Source: Falsihalocynthiibacter sp042445055
GTDB taxonomy: Bacteria > Pseudomonadota > Alphaproteobacteria > Rhodobacterales > Rhodobacteraceae
Assembly (NCBI RefSeq): GCF_042445055.1
Contig: NZ_CP170339.1
Span: 248,001 to 312,000 of the forward strand
Direction: 5' to 3'
DNA length: 64,000 nt
Part shown: piece by piece, positions 15,171-24,102 of the stretch
Position numbering within the stretch: position 1 is the first letter of the stretch
How the letters are laid out: every line of letters begins with the position of its first letter
Position numbers and translations under genes: made by a program
The notes under the pieces: model-generated
What the model saw: the letters and a program-made list of their open reading frames with translations, nothing else
Told to the model about the DNA's origin: nothing
The model's database searches: none

Positions 15171-16376
15171 ATGGGCAAAACACTCGTCATCGGAGCAGGT
15201 GGAGTATCATCCGCCGCTGTACATAAAATGGCTATGAACTCGGATATCTTTACCGAGATCACGCTGGCATCGCGCCGCATATTCAAGTGCGACGAGATCG
15301 CCGCGAGCGTAAAAGAGCGCACTGGTGTGACCATCAATACCGCCGAAGTCGACGCGATGGACGTGGACGCAGTAGTTGCGCTTATCCGCTCGTCTGGTGC
15401 CGAACTCCTTGTGAACCTCGCACTTCCTTATCAGGATTTGAAACTGATGGATGCCTGCCTCGAAGCGGGAATCCATTATCTCGACACGGCGAACTACGAG
15501 CCCGAAGATGAAGCGAAATTTGAGTACCACTGGCAGTGGGCCTATCAAGACAAGTTCAAAGAAGCTGGCCTGACCTGTATTCTTGGCTCTGGTTTTGATC
15601 CGGGCGTTACTTCGGTGTTCGCGACTTGGCTAAAGAAACACAAGCTCGACACGATCACACAGATCGACATTCTGGATTGCAATGGCGGCGATAACGGCAA
15701 GGCTTTCGCCACAAACTTCAATCCCGAGATCAACATCCGCGAAGTCACCGCCGAAGCGCGGCACTGGGAGAATGGCGATTGGGTCACCACACCCGCGATG
15801 ACACATAAGGTTGCATACGACTTCCCTGAGGTCGGCGTGAAAAACATGTACCTTATGTACCACGAAGAACTCGAAAGCCTGAAAACCCACTTCCCCGAGA
15901 TCAAGCGTGCGCGTTTCTGGATGACATTCGGTGATGCCTACATCAACCACGTCCGTGTGCTTGAGGGGATCGGCATGACTTCGATTGAGCCCGTCATGCA
16001 CAACGGCCAAGAGATCATCCCGCTTCAGTTCCTCAAATCTGTTCTGCCTGATCCTTCCGAGCTTGGCGAATTGACCAAGGGCAAGACCTGTATCGGTGAT
16101 ATCGCGACTGGTCTGAAAGACGGTGAAGAAAAGACCTATTACATCTACAACGTCTGTGACCACGAAGTATGTTACGAAGAGGTCGGTAGCCAAGCGGTGT
16201 CCTACACCACGGGTGTTCCTGCTATGATTGGTGCAGCGATGGTCCTTAAGGGTATCTGGCGCGATCCGGGTGTGTGGAACATGGAGCAACTCGACCCAGA
16301 CGCATTCATGGATATGCTCAACGAGCACGGACTTCCGTGGCAAGTGCACGAGCTTGAAGGACCAGTGGAGTTCTAG
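15171..16376 (+). CDS. Carboxyspermidine/carboxynorspermidine dehydrogenase (LYS1-type)
   Basis: A 401-residue saccharopine-dehydrogenase-like protein: an N-terminal Rossmann motif GAGGVSSAAVHK, LASRR, a GIHYLDTANYEPEDEA block and LGSGFDPGVTSVF. Strong matches to the carboxynorspermidine synthase group are IDILDCNGGDNG and YTTGVPAMIGAAMVLKG. It is expected to reductively condense putrescine with aspartate beta-semialdehyde to carboxyspermidine using NADPH. AGGAGGG precedes the ATG. It lies between speA and the matching decarboxylase nspC (3-bp gap), which with speB supplying putrescine fixes the pathway assignment. Spermidine rather than norspermidine as product is inferred from the agmatinase partner. 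Confidence 0.94.
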   Translation: MGKTLVIGAGGVSSAAVHKMAMNSDIFTEITLASRRIFKCDEIAASVKERTGVTINTAEVDAMDVDAVVALIRSSGAELLVNLALPYQDLKLMDACLEAGIHYLDTANYEPEDEAKFEYHWQWAYQDKFKEAGLTCILGSGFDPGVTSVFATWLKKHKLDTITQIDILDCNGGDNGKAFATNFNPEINIREVTAEARHWENGDWVTTPAMTHKVAYDFPEVGVKNMYLMYHEELESLKTHFPEIKRARFWMTFGDAYINHVRVLEGIGMTSIEPVMHNGQEIIPLQFLKSVLPDPSELGELTKGKTCIGDIATGLKDGEEKTYYIYNVCDHEVCYEEVGSQAVSYTTGVPAMIGAAMVLKGIWRDPGVWNMEQLDPDAFMDMLNEHGLPWQVHELEGPVEF

Positions 16377-16378
16377 AA

Positions 16379-17554
16379 ATGACCGAATTCATGCAAACAC
16401 AGGCTGGTGACGCGGGCGCATTCGAACGCTTTGATTTGGCGCGCGTTCCTAGCCCGTGTTTCGTGGTGGATGAAATCGCGATTGCGCGTAACCTTGCGAT
16501 GCTTGCCGAGGTTGCGGACCAATCGGGCGCGCATATCCTCTCGGCGCTCAAGGCGTTCTCGATGTTCGCCCTTGCGCCGATGATACGTCAATATCTGCAT
16601 GGCACATGCGCCTCTGGCCTGTACGAAGCGCGGCTCGCTCGCGAAGAGTACGGCGGTGAGGTTGCGACCTTCTGTGCGGGTTATAAAGAGAGCGAGATCG
16701 ATGAAATTATCGCACTCTCCGATCACCTCATTTTCAACTCTATCGGCCAGAAAGAGCGGTTCCTGCCGCGCGTTAGTGCCGCATCCAAGCCCGTTCAGGT
16801 TGGCCTACGGATTAACCCCGAACATTCCGAGGGTGAAATTCCCAAGTATGATCCCTGCGCGCCTTGTTCGCGCTTGGGTATTCCGATTTCACAGCTTACC
16901 GATAAAGATTTAGAGGGTGTCGACGGCCTTCATTTCCATACGCTTTGCGAACAAGGGTTTGAGCCACTGAAACGGACATGGGACGCGATTGAGGCTCGAA
17001 TTCTGCCTTATGCTGACCAGCTCAAATGGCTCAACTTTGGTGGCGGTCATCATATCACCCGTGCAGATTATGATCGTACGGCTCTGATTGAGTTCATCAA
17101 GGACCTGCGGACGAGAACCGGCTTGCAAATTTACCTTGAGCCAGGCGAAGCCGTGGCGTTGGACGCTGGCATTCTGGTGGGCGAAATCCTCGATCTACCG
17201 ACCAACGGTATGAACCTTGCGATCACCGACATTTCCGCCACCTGCCATATGCCCGACGTGATCGAGGCACCCTATCGCCCTGCGATGCTGAACGAAGTTA
17301 GCGAGGGGCACCTATATAGACTGGGCGGGCCTTCTTGCCTTGCTGGGGATGTGATCGGTGACTATTCCCGCGCCGAACTGCTCAAGATCGGAGAGCGCAT
17401 CGCGTTCCTTGATCAGGCGCATTACTCGATGGTCAAAACCAACACCTTCAATGGCGTTGCGCTCCCGTCGATTGCGTTGTGGAACTCGGAAACAGACGAG
17501 CTCACGATGGTACGCAAATTCAACTATACCAACTTCCGCAATAGGCTTTCCTAA
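16379..17554 (+). CDS. nspC: Carboxyspermidine/carboxynorspermidine decarboxylase
   Basis: A PLP-dependent, alanine-racemase-fold decarboxylase of 391 residues that removes CO2 from carboxyspermidine to give spermidine. K58 in LSALKAF is the probable PLP lysine. Family blocks are TCASGLYEARLA, NSIGQ, GLRINPEHSEG, FHTLCEQ, NFGGGHHIT, EPGEAVALDAG and the active-site Cys region LGGPSCLAGDVIGDY. It starts 2 bp after the dehydrogenase stop, and its stop directly abuts the start of speB. Confident assignment. Confidence 0.96.
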   Translation: MTEFMQTQAGDAGAFERFDLARVPSPCFVVDEIAIARNLAMLAEVADQSGAHILSALKAFSMFALAPMIRQYLHGTCASGLYEARLAREEYGGEVATFCAGYKESEIDEIIALSDHLIFNSIGQKERFLPRVSAASKPVQVGLRINPEHSEGEIPKYDPCAPCSRLGIPISQLTDKDLEGVDGLHFHTLCEQGFEPLKRTWDAIEARILPYADQLKWLNFGGGHHITRADYDRTALIEFIKDLRTRTGLQIYLEPGEAVALDAGILVGEILDLPTNGMNLAITDISATCHMPDVIEAPYRPAMLNEVSEGHLYRLGGPSCLAGDVIGDYSRAELLKIGERIAFLDQAHYSMVKTNTFNGVALPSIALWNSETDELTMVRKFNYTNFRNRLS

Positions 17555-18400
17555 ATGTCGATCTTTCTTGAGAGCGAACTAACCGCCAGCGAGCGTGATG
17601 AATCCGCGTTGTTTCGGGTTATCCCTGTACCGCTTGAGCGGACCGTTTCCTATGGTGCCGGCACCCAAGCCGGCCCTGCCGCCATCCTTGAAGCCAGCAA
17701 TGAGCTTGAGCGCCTCTGTAACGGATCGGTTCCCTGTGCATCGGGCATTTTCACCGAAACAGAAGTGGATTGCGAAGGCACATTGCCAGAGGTGATGGAG
17801 CGTATCGCAGAGCGCACATCCAGCGCCGCGCGTGACGGACGTATTCCCGTAACATTAGGTGGCGAGCATTCGCTTTCTTATGGGGCCGTAATGGGAGTTG
17901 CGCGGGCCTTGGGGGAACCGATTGGCGTGATCCAGATCGACGCGCACGCTGATCTTCGTATTGCCTATCAAGACGAGAAGCACTCGCACGCGTCGGTCAT
18001 GCACCTGCTCTCGGAGGAGGGAATTAAGCTTGCGCAATTTGGTGTGCGCGCACTCTGTGAGCAAGAGACAGAAAGCCGCGCGCGCAACAACGTGTTCTAT
18101 GTGGATGCCGAGAAATTGGTGACAGAGGGAATACACGCAGTCGATCTTCCCGAAGATTTTCCAGAGCACGTGTATGTCTCATTTGATGTGGACGGATTGG
18201 ACCCCTCGCAAATGCCCGCAACTGGTACGGCTGTTCCTGGCGGCCTTGGGTATTATCAAGCGCTGCATCTGGTTGAGCATGCACTCAAGGGGCGGAAATG
18301 CGTGGGCATTGACGTTGTTGAACTTGCCCCTAACGGCGAGATCGCGTGGGATTTCACCACAGCACAGATCGTCTATCGCCTGATGGCTGCTGCACAATAA
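17555..18400 (+). CDS. speB: Agmatinase
   Basis: Hydrolyses agmatine to putrescine and urea with a binuclear Mn centre. In 281 residues the ureohydrolase ligands are visible: His105 in LGGEHS, the DAHAD cluster at 129-133 and FDVDGLDPS. The C-terminal CVGIDVVELAPN block is standard. The ATG follows the nspC stop without a gap. It is last in the operon, although its reaction is second in the pathway. An inverted repeat (18404-18434) sits right behind it. Confidence 0.96.
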   Translation: MSIFLESELTASERDESALFRVIPVPLERTVSYGAGTQAGPAAILEASNELERLCNGSVPCASGIFTETEVDCEGTLPEVMERIAERTSSAARDGRIPVTLGGEHSLSYGAVMGVARALGEPIGVIQIDAHADLRIAYQDEKHSHASVMHLLSEEGIKLAQFGVRALCEQETESRARNNVFYVDAEKLVTEGIHAVDLPEDFPEHVYVSFDVDGLDPSQMPATGTAVPGGLGYYQALHLVEHALKGRKCVGIDVVELAPNGEIAWDFTTAQIVYRLMAAAQ

Positions 18401-18403
18401 AAT

Positions 18404-18434
18404 TGGAGGGTCCCGACCCACTCGGAACCCTCCA
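18404..18434 (+). terminator. Possible terminator of the polyamine operon
   Basis: A perfect 8-bp stem TGGAGGGT/ACCCTCCA with a 15-nt loop lies 4 bp after the speB stop. No T-tract follows, so termination may be weak or Rho-assisted. The rest of the gap up to 18625 holds no gene; a GGGATA/TATCCC hairpin is visible at 18494-18514. Confidence 0.5.
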
Positions 18435-18625
18435 TCACCCCACGCGCTTCACTGAGCACCACACGTGTTATGTAAGGTTCCTGTCGTCCTGACGGGATAA
18501 GCCATGGGTATCCCAGCAAGCGCGCATTCTCAAGCTTTTCATTCCTAAAATTTGAATTAATATCAATGCTTTATGATGCATTAACAGGTAAAGGCGCCCC
18601 CAAAACGAGGACGCCCAAACAGAAA

Positions 18626-18967
18626 CTAGCCGTAGATATGCTCACGATTAAAATGCTTCACCAGCATATAATACACGACCGCGCGGTATTTGTTACGCTC
18701 TGACTGACCGTATGTATTGAGGACGGATTGAATACCCTCCATCAATTGCGGGCCATCGGACATTGCGAGTTTCTTGATGAGAAAGTTGTTTTTGACCGTT
18801 TCGAGTTCGGACGGCTGCGAGCCTGCTACCGTAGATGCATCATCGTCATAGATCGCTGGACCACAGCCGATCGTGACCTTCGTAAGCAAATCCATATCTG
18901 GCGTAATGCCGCATTTGTTCTTTAAATCGTCGGCGTATTTTGCAATTAGGTCGTCCCGTTTTCCCAC
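18626..18967 (-). CDS. DUF2853 family protein
   Basis: One hundred and thirteen residues. The start is GTG 18967 with GGAGA six bases upstream; the open frame extends 79 codons further but lacks coding character. The sequence is acidic-basic mixed and helical, with DDLIAKYADDLKNKCG at the front and a conserved-looking end (NKYRAVVYYMLVKHF), as in DUF2853 proteins. Function is unknown. No signal peptide or membrane segment is present. It lies downstream of ahcY on the same strand, but a strong terminator between them makes it a separate unit. Confidence 0.82.
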   Translation of the reverse strand: MGKRDDLIAKYADDLKNKCGITPDMDLLTKVTIGCGPAIYDDDASTVAGSQPSELETVKNNFLIKKLAMSDGPQLMEGIQSVLNTYGQSERNKYRAVVYYMLVKHFNREHIYG

Positions 18968-19074
18968 AATAAGTCTCCGTAAATGATGGGCACTGCCCGT
19001 TAAAAGCTGCGAGCTGAATATGCTCTGATCGGGAGCGTAGCAAAATTGGGTGCTTTCACAAAGAAAACTTCGCA

Positions 19075-19108
19075 AACAAAAAAGCCGCCCCAAATCAATG
19101 GGACGGCT
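19075..19108 (-). terminator. Rho-independent terminator of ahcY
   Basis: On the minus strand a 9-bp stem AGCCGTCCC/GGGGCGGCT (one U-G pair) with an 8-nt loop is followed by a run of T. It sits 22 bp past the ahcY stop. Confidence 0.9.
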
Positions 19109-19130
19109 AAAGGCTCGAAATATCGCTAGC

Positions 19131-20525
19131 TTAGTAGCGGTAATGCTCTGGCTTATACGGTCCATCCACGGACACACCGATATAATCAGCCTGATCTTTG
19201 GCAAGTTTCGAGAGCTTCACACCGATGCGATCCAAATGCAGACGGGCGACTTTCTCGTCGAGGTGCTTGGGCAGGATATACACGTCGTTCTTGTACTCGT
19301 TGCCTTTGGTCCAAAGCTCGATCTGCGCCAGAACCTGATTGGTAAAGCTGGCAGACATAACAAAAGACGGATGCCCAGTGGCGTTGCCAAGGTTCAGCAA
19401 GCGTCCTTCGGACAGCAGGATCAAGCGATTGCCGGATGGCATCTCGATCATATCAACTTGGTCTTTGATATTAGTCCACTTGTGGTTCTTGAGCGAAGCG
19501 ACCTGAATTTCATTGTCGAAGTGGCCAATATTGCCAACGATCGCCATGTCCTTCATTTCGCGCATGTGCTCAATGCGAATGATGTCTTTGTTGCCCGTCG
19601 TCGTGATAAAGATATCAGCCGAGGAAACTACGTCCTCAAGTACAACCACTTCAAATCCATCCATCGCAGCCTGAAGCGCGCAAATCGGATCGATTTCGGT
19701 TACCTTAACCCGTGCGCCCGCGCCACGAAGGCTTGCGGCGCTGCCTTTGCCCACATCACCATAACCGCACACAACGGCAACCTTACCGGCCATCATCGTG
19801 TCAGTTGCGCGGCGAATGCCGTCTACAAGGCTCTCTTTACAGCCATACTTGTTGTCGAATTTCGATTTGGTAACCGAGTCATTCACGTTGATCGCAGGGA
19901 ACGGCAGGTGGCCAGACTTCACCAGATCATAAAGACGGTGCACACCAGTTGTTGTTTCCTCAGAAACACCCTGAATTGCGTCACGCTGTTTTGTGAACCA
20001 GCCGGGTGACTCTTTGAGGCGCTTTTTGATTTGCGCAAAGAAGGCCACTTCTTCGTCGCTTGTCGGAACTTCGATCAGATTCGTTTCACCCGCTTCGACG
20101 CGCGCACCCAAGAGGATGTACATTGTCGCATCGCCACCATCATCAAGGATGAGGTTACATGTGCCTTCTTCGAAGTGGAAAATCTTGTCGGCGTAGTCCC
20201 AGTATTCCTCAAGCGTTTCGCCTTTGATTGCGAAGACCGGTGTTCCACCCGCAGCAATTGCCGCCGCCGCGTGATCCTGTGTCGAGAAGATGTTACACGA
20301 CGCCCAGCGCACATCTGCACCCAATGCGACCAATGTCTCGATCAGCACCGCCGTTTGGATCGTCATATGAAGTGAGCCGGCAATGCGAGCGCCCTTGAGG
20401 GGTTTGCTTTCACCATATTCCGCGCGCAAAGCCATAAGGCCCGGCATCTCTGTTTCTGCGATATCCAATTCCTTGCGGCCGAATTCCGCGAGGCTAATGT
20501 CTCTAACGATATAGTCGTTCGCCAT
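19131..20525 (-). CDS. ahcY: Adenosylhomocysteinase
   Basis: Reversibly hydrolyses S-adenosylhomocysteine to adenosine and homocysteine, relieving product inhibition of methyltransferases. In 464 residues the family blocks are plain: ARIAGSLHMTIQTAVL, SCNIFSTQDHAAAA, NVNDSVTKSKFDN, the NAD motif GYGDVGKGSAA, VEVTEIDP-like VKVTEIDP, and the C-terminal GPYKPEHYRY with the lysine and tyrosines that close the NAD site. AAGGA precedes ATG 20525. The 160-bp upstream gap has a GGGTG/CACCC hairpin near the start. I could not fit the SAH riboswitch consensus there. Confidence 0.98.
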   Translation of the reverse strand: MANDYIVRDISLAEFGRKELDIAETEMPGLMALRAEYGESKPLKGARIAGSLHMTIQTAVLIETLVALGADVRWASCNIFSTQDHAAAAIAAGGTPVFAIKGETLEEYWDYADKIFHFEEGTCNLILDDGGDATMYILLGARVEAGETNLIEVPTSDEEVAFFAQIKKRLKESPGWFTKQRDAIQGVSEETTTGVHRLYDLVKSGHLPFPAINVNDSVTKSKFDNKYGCKESLVDGIRRATDTMMAGKVAVVCGYGDVGKGSAASLRGAGARVKVTEIDPICALQAAMDGFEVVVLEDVVSSADIFITTTGNKDIIRIEHMREMKDMAIVGNIGHFDNEIQVASLKNHKWTNIKDQVDMIEMPSGNRLILLSEGRLLNLGNATGHPSFVMSASFTNQVLAQIELWTKGNEYKNDVYILPKHLDEKVARLHLDRIGVKLSKLAKDQADYIGVSVDGPYKPEHYRY

Positions 20526-20685
20526 TGGGTGGTTCCTTTACAAAGCGTTTGGGTGGCCAATAGCACCCCTTGCATCCCTAGGCAACATAAGGCAAGCCGC
20601 CCAAAAGCCGCCCTAAAAATGGGAAGTTCTTTACTTATCTAGGGTCGGCGGCTAGCCATAACAATAACGCAAGGGAACGAAATCT

Positions 20686-21279
20686 ATGGCGAAACAACCG
20701 CGCGCTTGGCAACGTATGCTGTCTGGACGACGCCTTGATCTGCTTGATCCAACGCCCGTGGATATCGAAATAGAAGATATCGCCCACGGCCTTGCATTTG
20801 TCGCGCGCTGGAACGGGCAAACCTCTGGAGACTATGCGTATTCCGTGGCCGAGCACTCGCTGCTTGTCGAGCAAATCTATGGACGTATTGCGCCGAATGC
20901 CCCAGCTAAGTGGCGGCTTGCTGCGCTCCTGCATGACGCGCCGGAATACGTGATTGGTGATATGATCTCGCCGGTAAAGGCCGCCGTTGGTCCGGGGTAT
21001 GAGGCGCTGGATGTGCGCTTGGTTTCAGCCATCCACGTGAGGTTTGGGCTCCCTGCGCAGATCCCAGTATCTGTCAAAAAACAGATCAAACGCGCAGACC
21101 GGATTTCTGCATGGATGGAAGCCACCCAAATCGCTGGCTTCTCGGAGTCCGAAGCAGACAAGCTGTTTGGCAAGCCAGATCAGAAATACCGTGAGGGTCT
21201 GGATATAACTCTTAGGCCTCCCGTTCAGACGCGCAATGATTTCACCGCGCGTCATGCCGAGCTTTTGGCGCTACTTTAA
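20686..21279 (+). CDS. HD-domain hydrolase (YfbR-like)
   Basis: One hundred and ninety-seven residues with an HD phosphohydrolase core: SVAEHSLLV gives the first His, LLHDAPEYVIGD the HD pair and its following acidic residues, and KRADRISAW the last Asp. The pattern is close to 5'-deoxynucleotidases of the YfbR type, so nucleotide dephosphorylation is likely but the substrate is not shown. The front (WQRMLSGRRLDLLDP) is typical of this subgroup in Alphaproteobacteria. It is divergent from ahcY and convergent with regA, overlapping it by 4 nt at the 3' end. Confidence 0.88.
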   Translation: MAKQPRAWQRMLSGRRLDLLDPTPVDIEIEDIAHGLAFVARWNGQTSGDYAYSVAEHSLLVEQIYGRIAPNAPAKWRLAALLHDAPEYVIGDMISPVKAAVGPGYEALDVRLVSAIHVRFGLPAQIPVSVKKQIKRADRISAWMEATQIAGFSESEADKLFGKPDQKYREGLDITLRPPVQTRNDFTARHAELLALL

Positions 21280-21830
21280 CGCGGAGAACGTTTGGCGAGG
21301 ATGCGTTGAAGCGTGCGGCGGTGCATATTCAAACGCCGCGCGGTTTCACTGACGTTCCGATCACAAAGCTCGTACACACGTTGAATATGTTCCCAACGAA
21401 CACGGTCCGCAGACATCGGATTATCAGGTGGCGGAGGCAAAGCGTCTGTCTTGGCCAATAGCGCGCCTACGATGTCATTTGCGTCGGCTGGTTTGGAAAG
21501 GTAGTCCGTCGCGCCAATTTTCACGGCGGCAACCGCCGTCGCAATCGCTCCGTATCCGGTCAGAACGATAATCTTTGCATCTGGCCGCTTCTCGCGAAGG
21601 ACCTCAACAACATCAAGCCCGTTTCCATCCTCAAGTCGCAGATCAATCACCGCATAAGCAGGAGGGCGCGCCGTCGCGATCGCGCGGCCCGCCGCAACGG
21701 AACCCGCCATCTCTGGCTCAAAGCCACGCTTCTCCATCGCACGCGCTAGGCGCCGCAAAAACGGCTCGTCATCGTCCAAGAGCAAGAGCGTCTTGTCTTC
21801 ACCGATGTCGTCTAGTTCACGGTCCTTCAT
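21276..21830 (-). CDS. regA: Redox response regulator RegA/PrrA/ActR
   Basis: A 184-residue response regulator. The acidic pocket is LLLDDDE (about 17-22), the phosphoacceptor is Asp63 in VIDLRLEDG, the same number as in RegA, and the conserved Lys lies in YLSKPADA. A proline linker (LPPPPDNP) leads to a C-terminal Fis-type helix-turn-helix NVSETARRLNMHRRTLQRIL. RegA/PrrA activates genes for photosynthesis, carbon and nitrogen fixation, respiration and hydrogen use when oxygen is low; no photosynthesis genes are in this window. The start was set at ATG 21830. It is in one direction with senC, with regB divergent: the classical reg locus. Confidence 0.97.
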   Translation of the reverse strand: MKDRELDDIGEDKTLLLLDDDEPFLRRLARAMEKRGFEPEMAGSVAAGRAIATARPPAYAVIDLRLEDGNGLDVVEVLREKRPDAKIIVLTGYGAIATAVAAVKIGATDYLSKPADANDIVGALLAKTDALPPPPDNPMSADRVRWEHIQRVYELCDRNVSETARRLNMHRRTLQRILAKRSPR

Positions 21831-21915
21831 GGGCGCACCTATATGTTGTCCTGCCAATCACTTGTATGCAGTCGATACCAAGAGGTCAATTTTCGACAGC
21901 CAACATCTGCGTTAC

Positions 21916-22536
21916 CTACGAGTTATTCACAAAGCACGCCACGCGCTCTGCCATATCTTCGGCGGTATCGTCGCGTTTGAAGTACTCAACCACTCCGCGC
22001 TCGGGCAAATAAAGATATGTAAACGTCGAGTGGTCCACGAGATAATATTCGTCATCTTCGCTGTCGTTCTTGCTGTAGTAGGTCTTGTAGGCACGGGAGG
22101 CGGCTTTTACGTCCTCTTCTGTACCAGTCAGCCCGATCATGCGTTCATGCATGACGTCGGTATATTCTGCCATGACCTCTGGGGTATCGCGGGCAGGATC
22201 GATGGAAATAAAGATCGGCGTGGTCTCTACGCCCTCAGCGTCTAGAATATCCACGGCCTCTGCATTACGGGAGGCATCCAGCGGACACACATCGGGACAG
22301 AATGTATATCCAAAATAGATCAGAGATGGTTTGGTCAGGACTTCGGTATCCGAGACGCGGGTGCCTGTTTCGTCGATCAAAGAGAACGGACCGCCAATTG
22401 CTGAGGTTCCGCCGGCGATCTTGTTCACGCTGCATTGCTCGAATTTGGATTCACCGGAACCCATCGACAAAAACGCCGTTGTCCCCAACAACACAGCCGC
22501 CACTCCAACAGATGCGATTAGTATGATACGTCCCAT
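21916..22536 (-). CDS. senC: SCO1/SenC/PrrC family copper protein
   Basis: Two hundred and six residues with an N-terminal membrane anchor (about 5-24) and a periplasmic thioredoxin-like domain. The copper ligands are the CPDVC motif in FGYTFCPDVCPLD and the His in YLVDHSTFTYL. Family role: delivery of copper to cytochrome oxidase CuA or CuB sites; in the Reg system SenC/PrrC links oxidase status to RegB signalling. AAGGA precedes ATG 22536. It lies 85 bp upstream of regA, same strand, and its start region faces regB at 88 bp. Confidence 0.95.
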   Translation of the reverse strand: MGRIILIASVGVAAVLLGTTAFLSMGSGESKFEQCSVNKIAGGTSAIGGPFSLIDETGTRVSDTEVLTKPSLIYFGYTFCPDVCPLDASRNAEAVDILDAEGVETTPIFISIDPARDTPEVMAEYTDVMHERMIGLTGTEEDVKAASRAYKTYYSKNDSEDDEYYLVDHSTFTYLYLPERGVVEYFKRDDTAEDMAERVACFVNNS

Positions 22537-22624
22537 GCAGATATCCTTTTTGGTTTCGCGCAGTTCATCGCTGTGTTTACCATGACATGCAACTGTGCAA
22601 CTTGCCGCACAATATGGGTATTCG

Positions 22625-24016
22625 ATGACAGAACCACAATCCTTGGCCATTCACCAATCCGCACGCAGCGACTGGATTAGGCTCCGCACGCTTATCGTCC
22701 TAAGATGGGTGGCGATTTTCGGGCAGATCCTCGCGATTTTCGTTGCCCGTCAATACTACGACATCCAGCTTGATCTGGGTCTCTGTTATCTGGCGATTTC
22801 AGCGTCGGTGATGGCGAACTTTATCGCGATGTTTGTATATCCCGAGAACAAGCGCCTAAGCGAAAGCCAAGCAGTGTTGATGTTGCTGTTTGATATCTCG
22901 CAGCTGATGTTCCTGCTGTATCTTACGGGCGGTTTGCACAATCCGTTCGCGCTTTTGATCCTTGTACCCGTCACGATCTCGGCAACGGTTTTGACTTTGC
23001 AATCGACACTGTTGTTGGGTGCGGTCGCTCTGGCGTTGACCACCTTGCTCGCGATTGTGGGGATACCGCTGCATGATGGGCAGGGCCATGTTTACGCGCT
23101 TGATCCTATTTTGCTCTTTGGGTTTTGGCTTTCAATCGTAATCGGCACGGTTTTCCTTGCTCTATATGCACGGCGGGTGACAAATGAAATTCACTCAATG
23201 TCCGAGGCCTTGCTGGCCACACAAATGGCCCTTGCCCGTGAACAAAAGCTTACGGATCTTGGGGGCGTCGTTGCGGCCGCCGCACATGAGTTGGGCACGC
23301 CGCTCGCCACAATAAAACTCGCCGCCGCTGAGATGGTGGATGAGCTTGAGGACGGCTCGGACCTCAAAGAGGATGCAATTCTCATCGGAACCCAAGCGGA
23401 TCGATGTCGTGAAATATTGCGTTCAATGGGGCGCGCAGGCAAAGACGATCTGCATATGCATACCGCGCCCTTTGAGGCCGTCGTCCGCGAGGCCGCCGAG
23501 CCGCACCTCGACCGCGGCCCGACGATCCATTTTCATGTCGGGCCATCCCCGAGCGGCGCGCGCGAACACCCCGAGATTTACCGCCGCCCAGAGGTTATTC
23601 ACGGCCTGCGTAATCTCGTGCAAAACGCCGTAGACTTCTCGAACGGCAACGTGTGGATTGATCTCGCTTGGACCGCTGACCGCATTCAGTTTCGAATTGT
23701 CGACGACGGCGCGGGCTTCCCTCCGCATCTGATCGGCCGCATCGGAGAACCCTTCGTGCGCAAACGTATGGCGGGCGAAAAACAACGCAGACCCGGCTAT
23801 GAGGGGATGGGGCTTGGATTGTTTATCGCGAAGACCTTGCTGGAACGCTCAGGTGCAGAACTAAGCTTTGCCAATGGCGCCGACCCGTTCCTTGCGGCGG
23901 CCGAACGTCCGCAAAAATGTGGCGCGGTGGTTGAGGTCGTCTGGCCGCTGGATGTTCTGACGGTGCATGATGACAATCGCGGCAGTCTGGGCGAAAATCC
24001 AACCTATACGGTTTGA
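22625..24016 (+). CDS. regB: Redox sensor histidine kinase RegB/PrrB
   Basis: A 463-residue membrane kinase: six hydrophobic segments in the first 185 residues, including the quinone-binding GGLHNPF motif (102-108), then the dimerisation domain with His221 in AAAHELGTPLATIK and the redox Cys261 in ADRCREIL. The His-Cys distance of 40 equals that of R. capsulatus RegB (His225, Cys265, from the literature). The ATPase domain shows the N box (LRNLVQNAVDFS), DDGAGFP and GMGLGLFIAKTLLERS. Under low oxygen RegB phosphorylates RegA. ATG 22625 was preferred over an upstream ATG at 22595. All key residues are intact. Confidence 0.97.
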   Translation: MTEPQSLAIHQSARSDWIRLRTLIVLRWVAIFGQILAIFVARQYYDIQLDLGLCYLAISASVMANFIAMFVYPENKRLSESQAVLMLLFDISQLMFLLYLTGGLHNPFALLILVPVTISATVLTLQSTLLLGAVALALTTLLAIVGIPLHDGQGHVYALDPILLFGFWLSIVIGTVFLALYARRVTNEIHSMSEALLATQMALAREQKLTDLGGVVAAAAHELGTPLATIKLAAAEMVDELEDGSDLKEDAILIGTQADRCREILRSMGRAGKDDLHMHTAPFEAVVREAAEPHLDRGPTIHFHVGPSPSGAREHPEIYRRPEVIHGLRNLVQNAVDFSNGNVWIDLAWTADRIQFRIVDDGAGFPPHLIGRIGEPFVRKRMAGEKQRRPGYEGMGLGLFIAKTLLERSGAELSFANGADPFLAAAERPQKCGAVVEVVWPLDVLTVHDDNRGSLGENPTYTV

Positions 24017-24040
24017 TGTTCCAAACATTACAACCTTAGG

Positions 24041-24056
24041 TTAACTGTGCATTAAC
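24041..24056 (+). promoter_or_regulatory. Perfect CtrA binding box
   Basis: TTAACTGTGCATTAAC equals the full CtrA consensus TTAA-N7-TTAAC. It lies in the 86-bp gap after regB, 47 bp before the start of the DivL-like gene, where it would overlap the -35 region. CtrA itself is not in the window. Confidence 0.75.
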
Positions 24057-24102
24057 CACTCTGCGCGAAACTCCACCTGATACATGAATCCGGATCAGAG
24101 CA

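Noticed and set aside
15630..16349. 239-codon minus-strand frame
   Set aside because: Antisense of the carboxyspermidine dehydrogenase gene.
19050..20009. 319-codon plus-strand frame
   Set aside because: Antisense of ahcY; starts at the ahcY terminator.
20526..20685. SAH riboswitch before ahcY
   Set aside because: The leader does not fit the consensus; only a short GGGTG/CACCC hairpin is visible.
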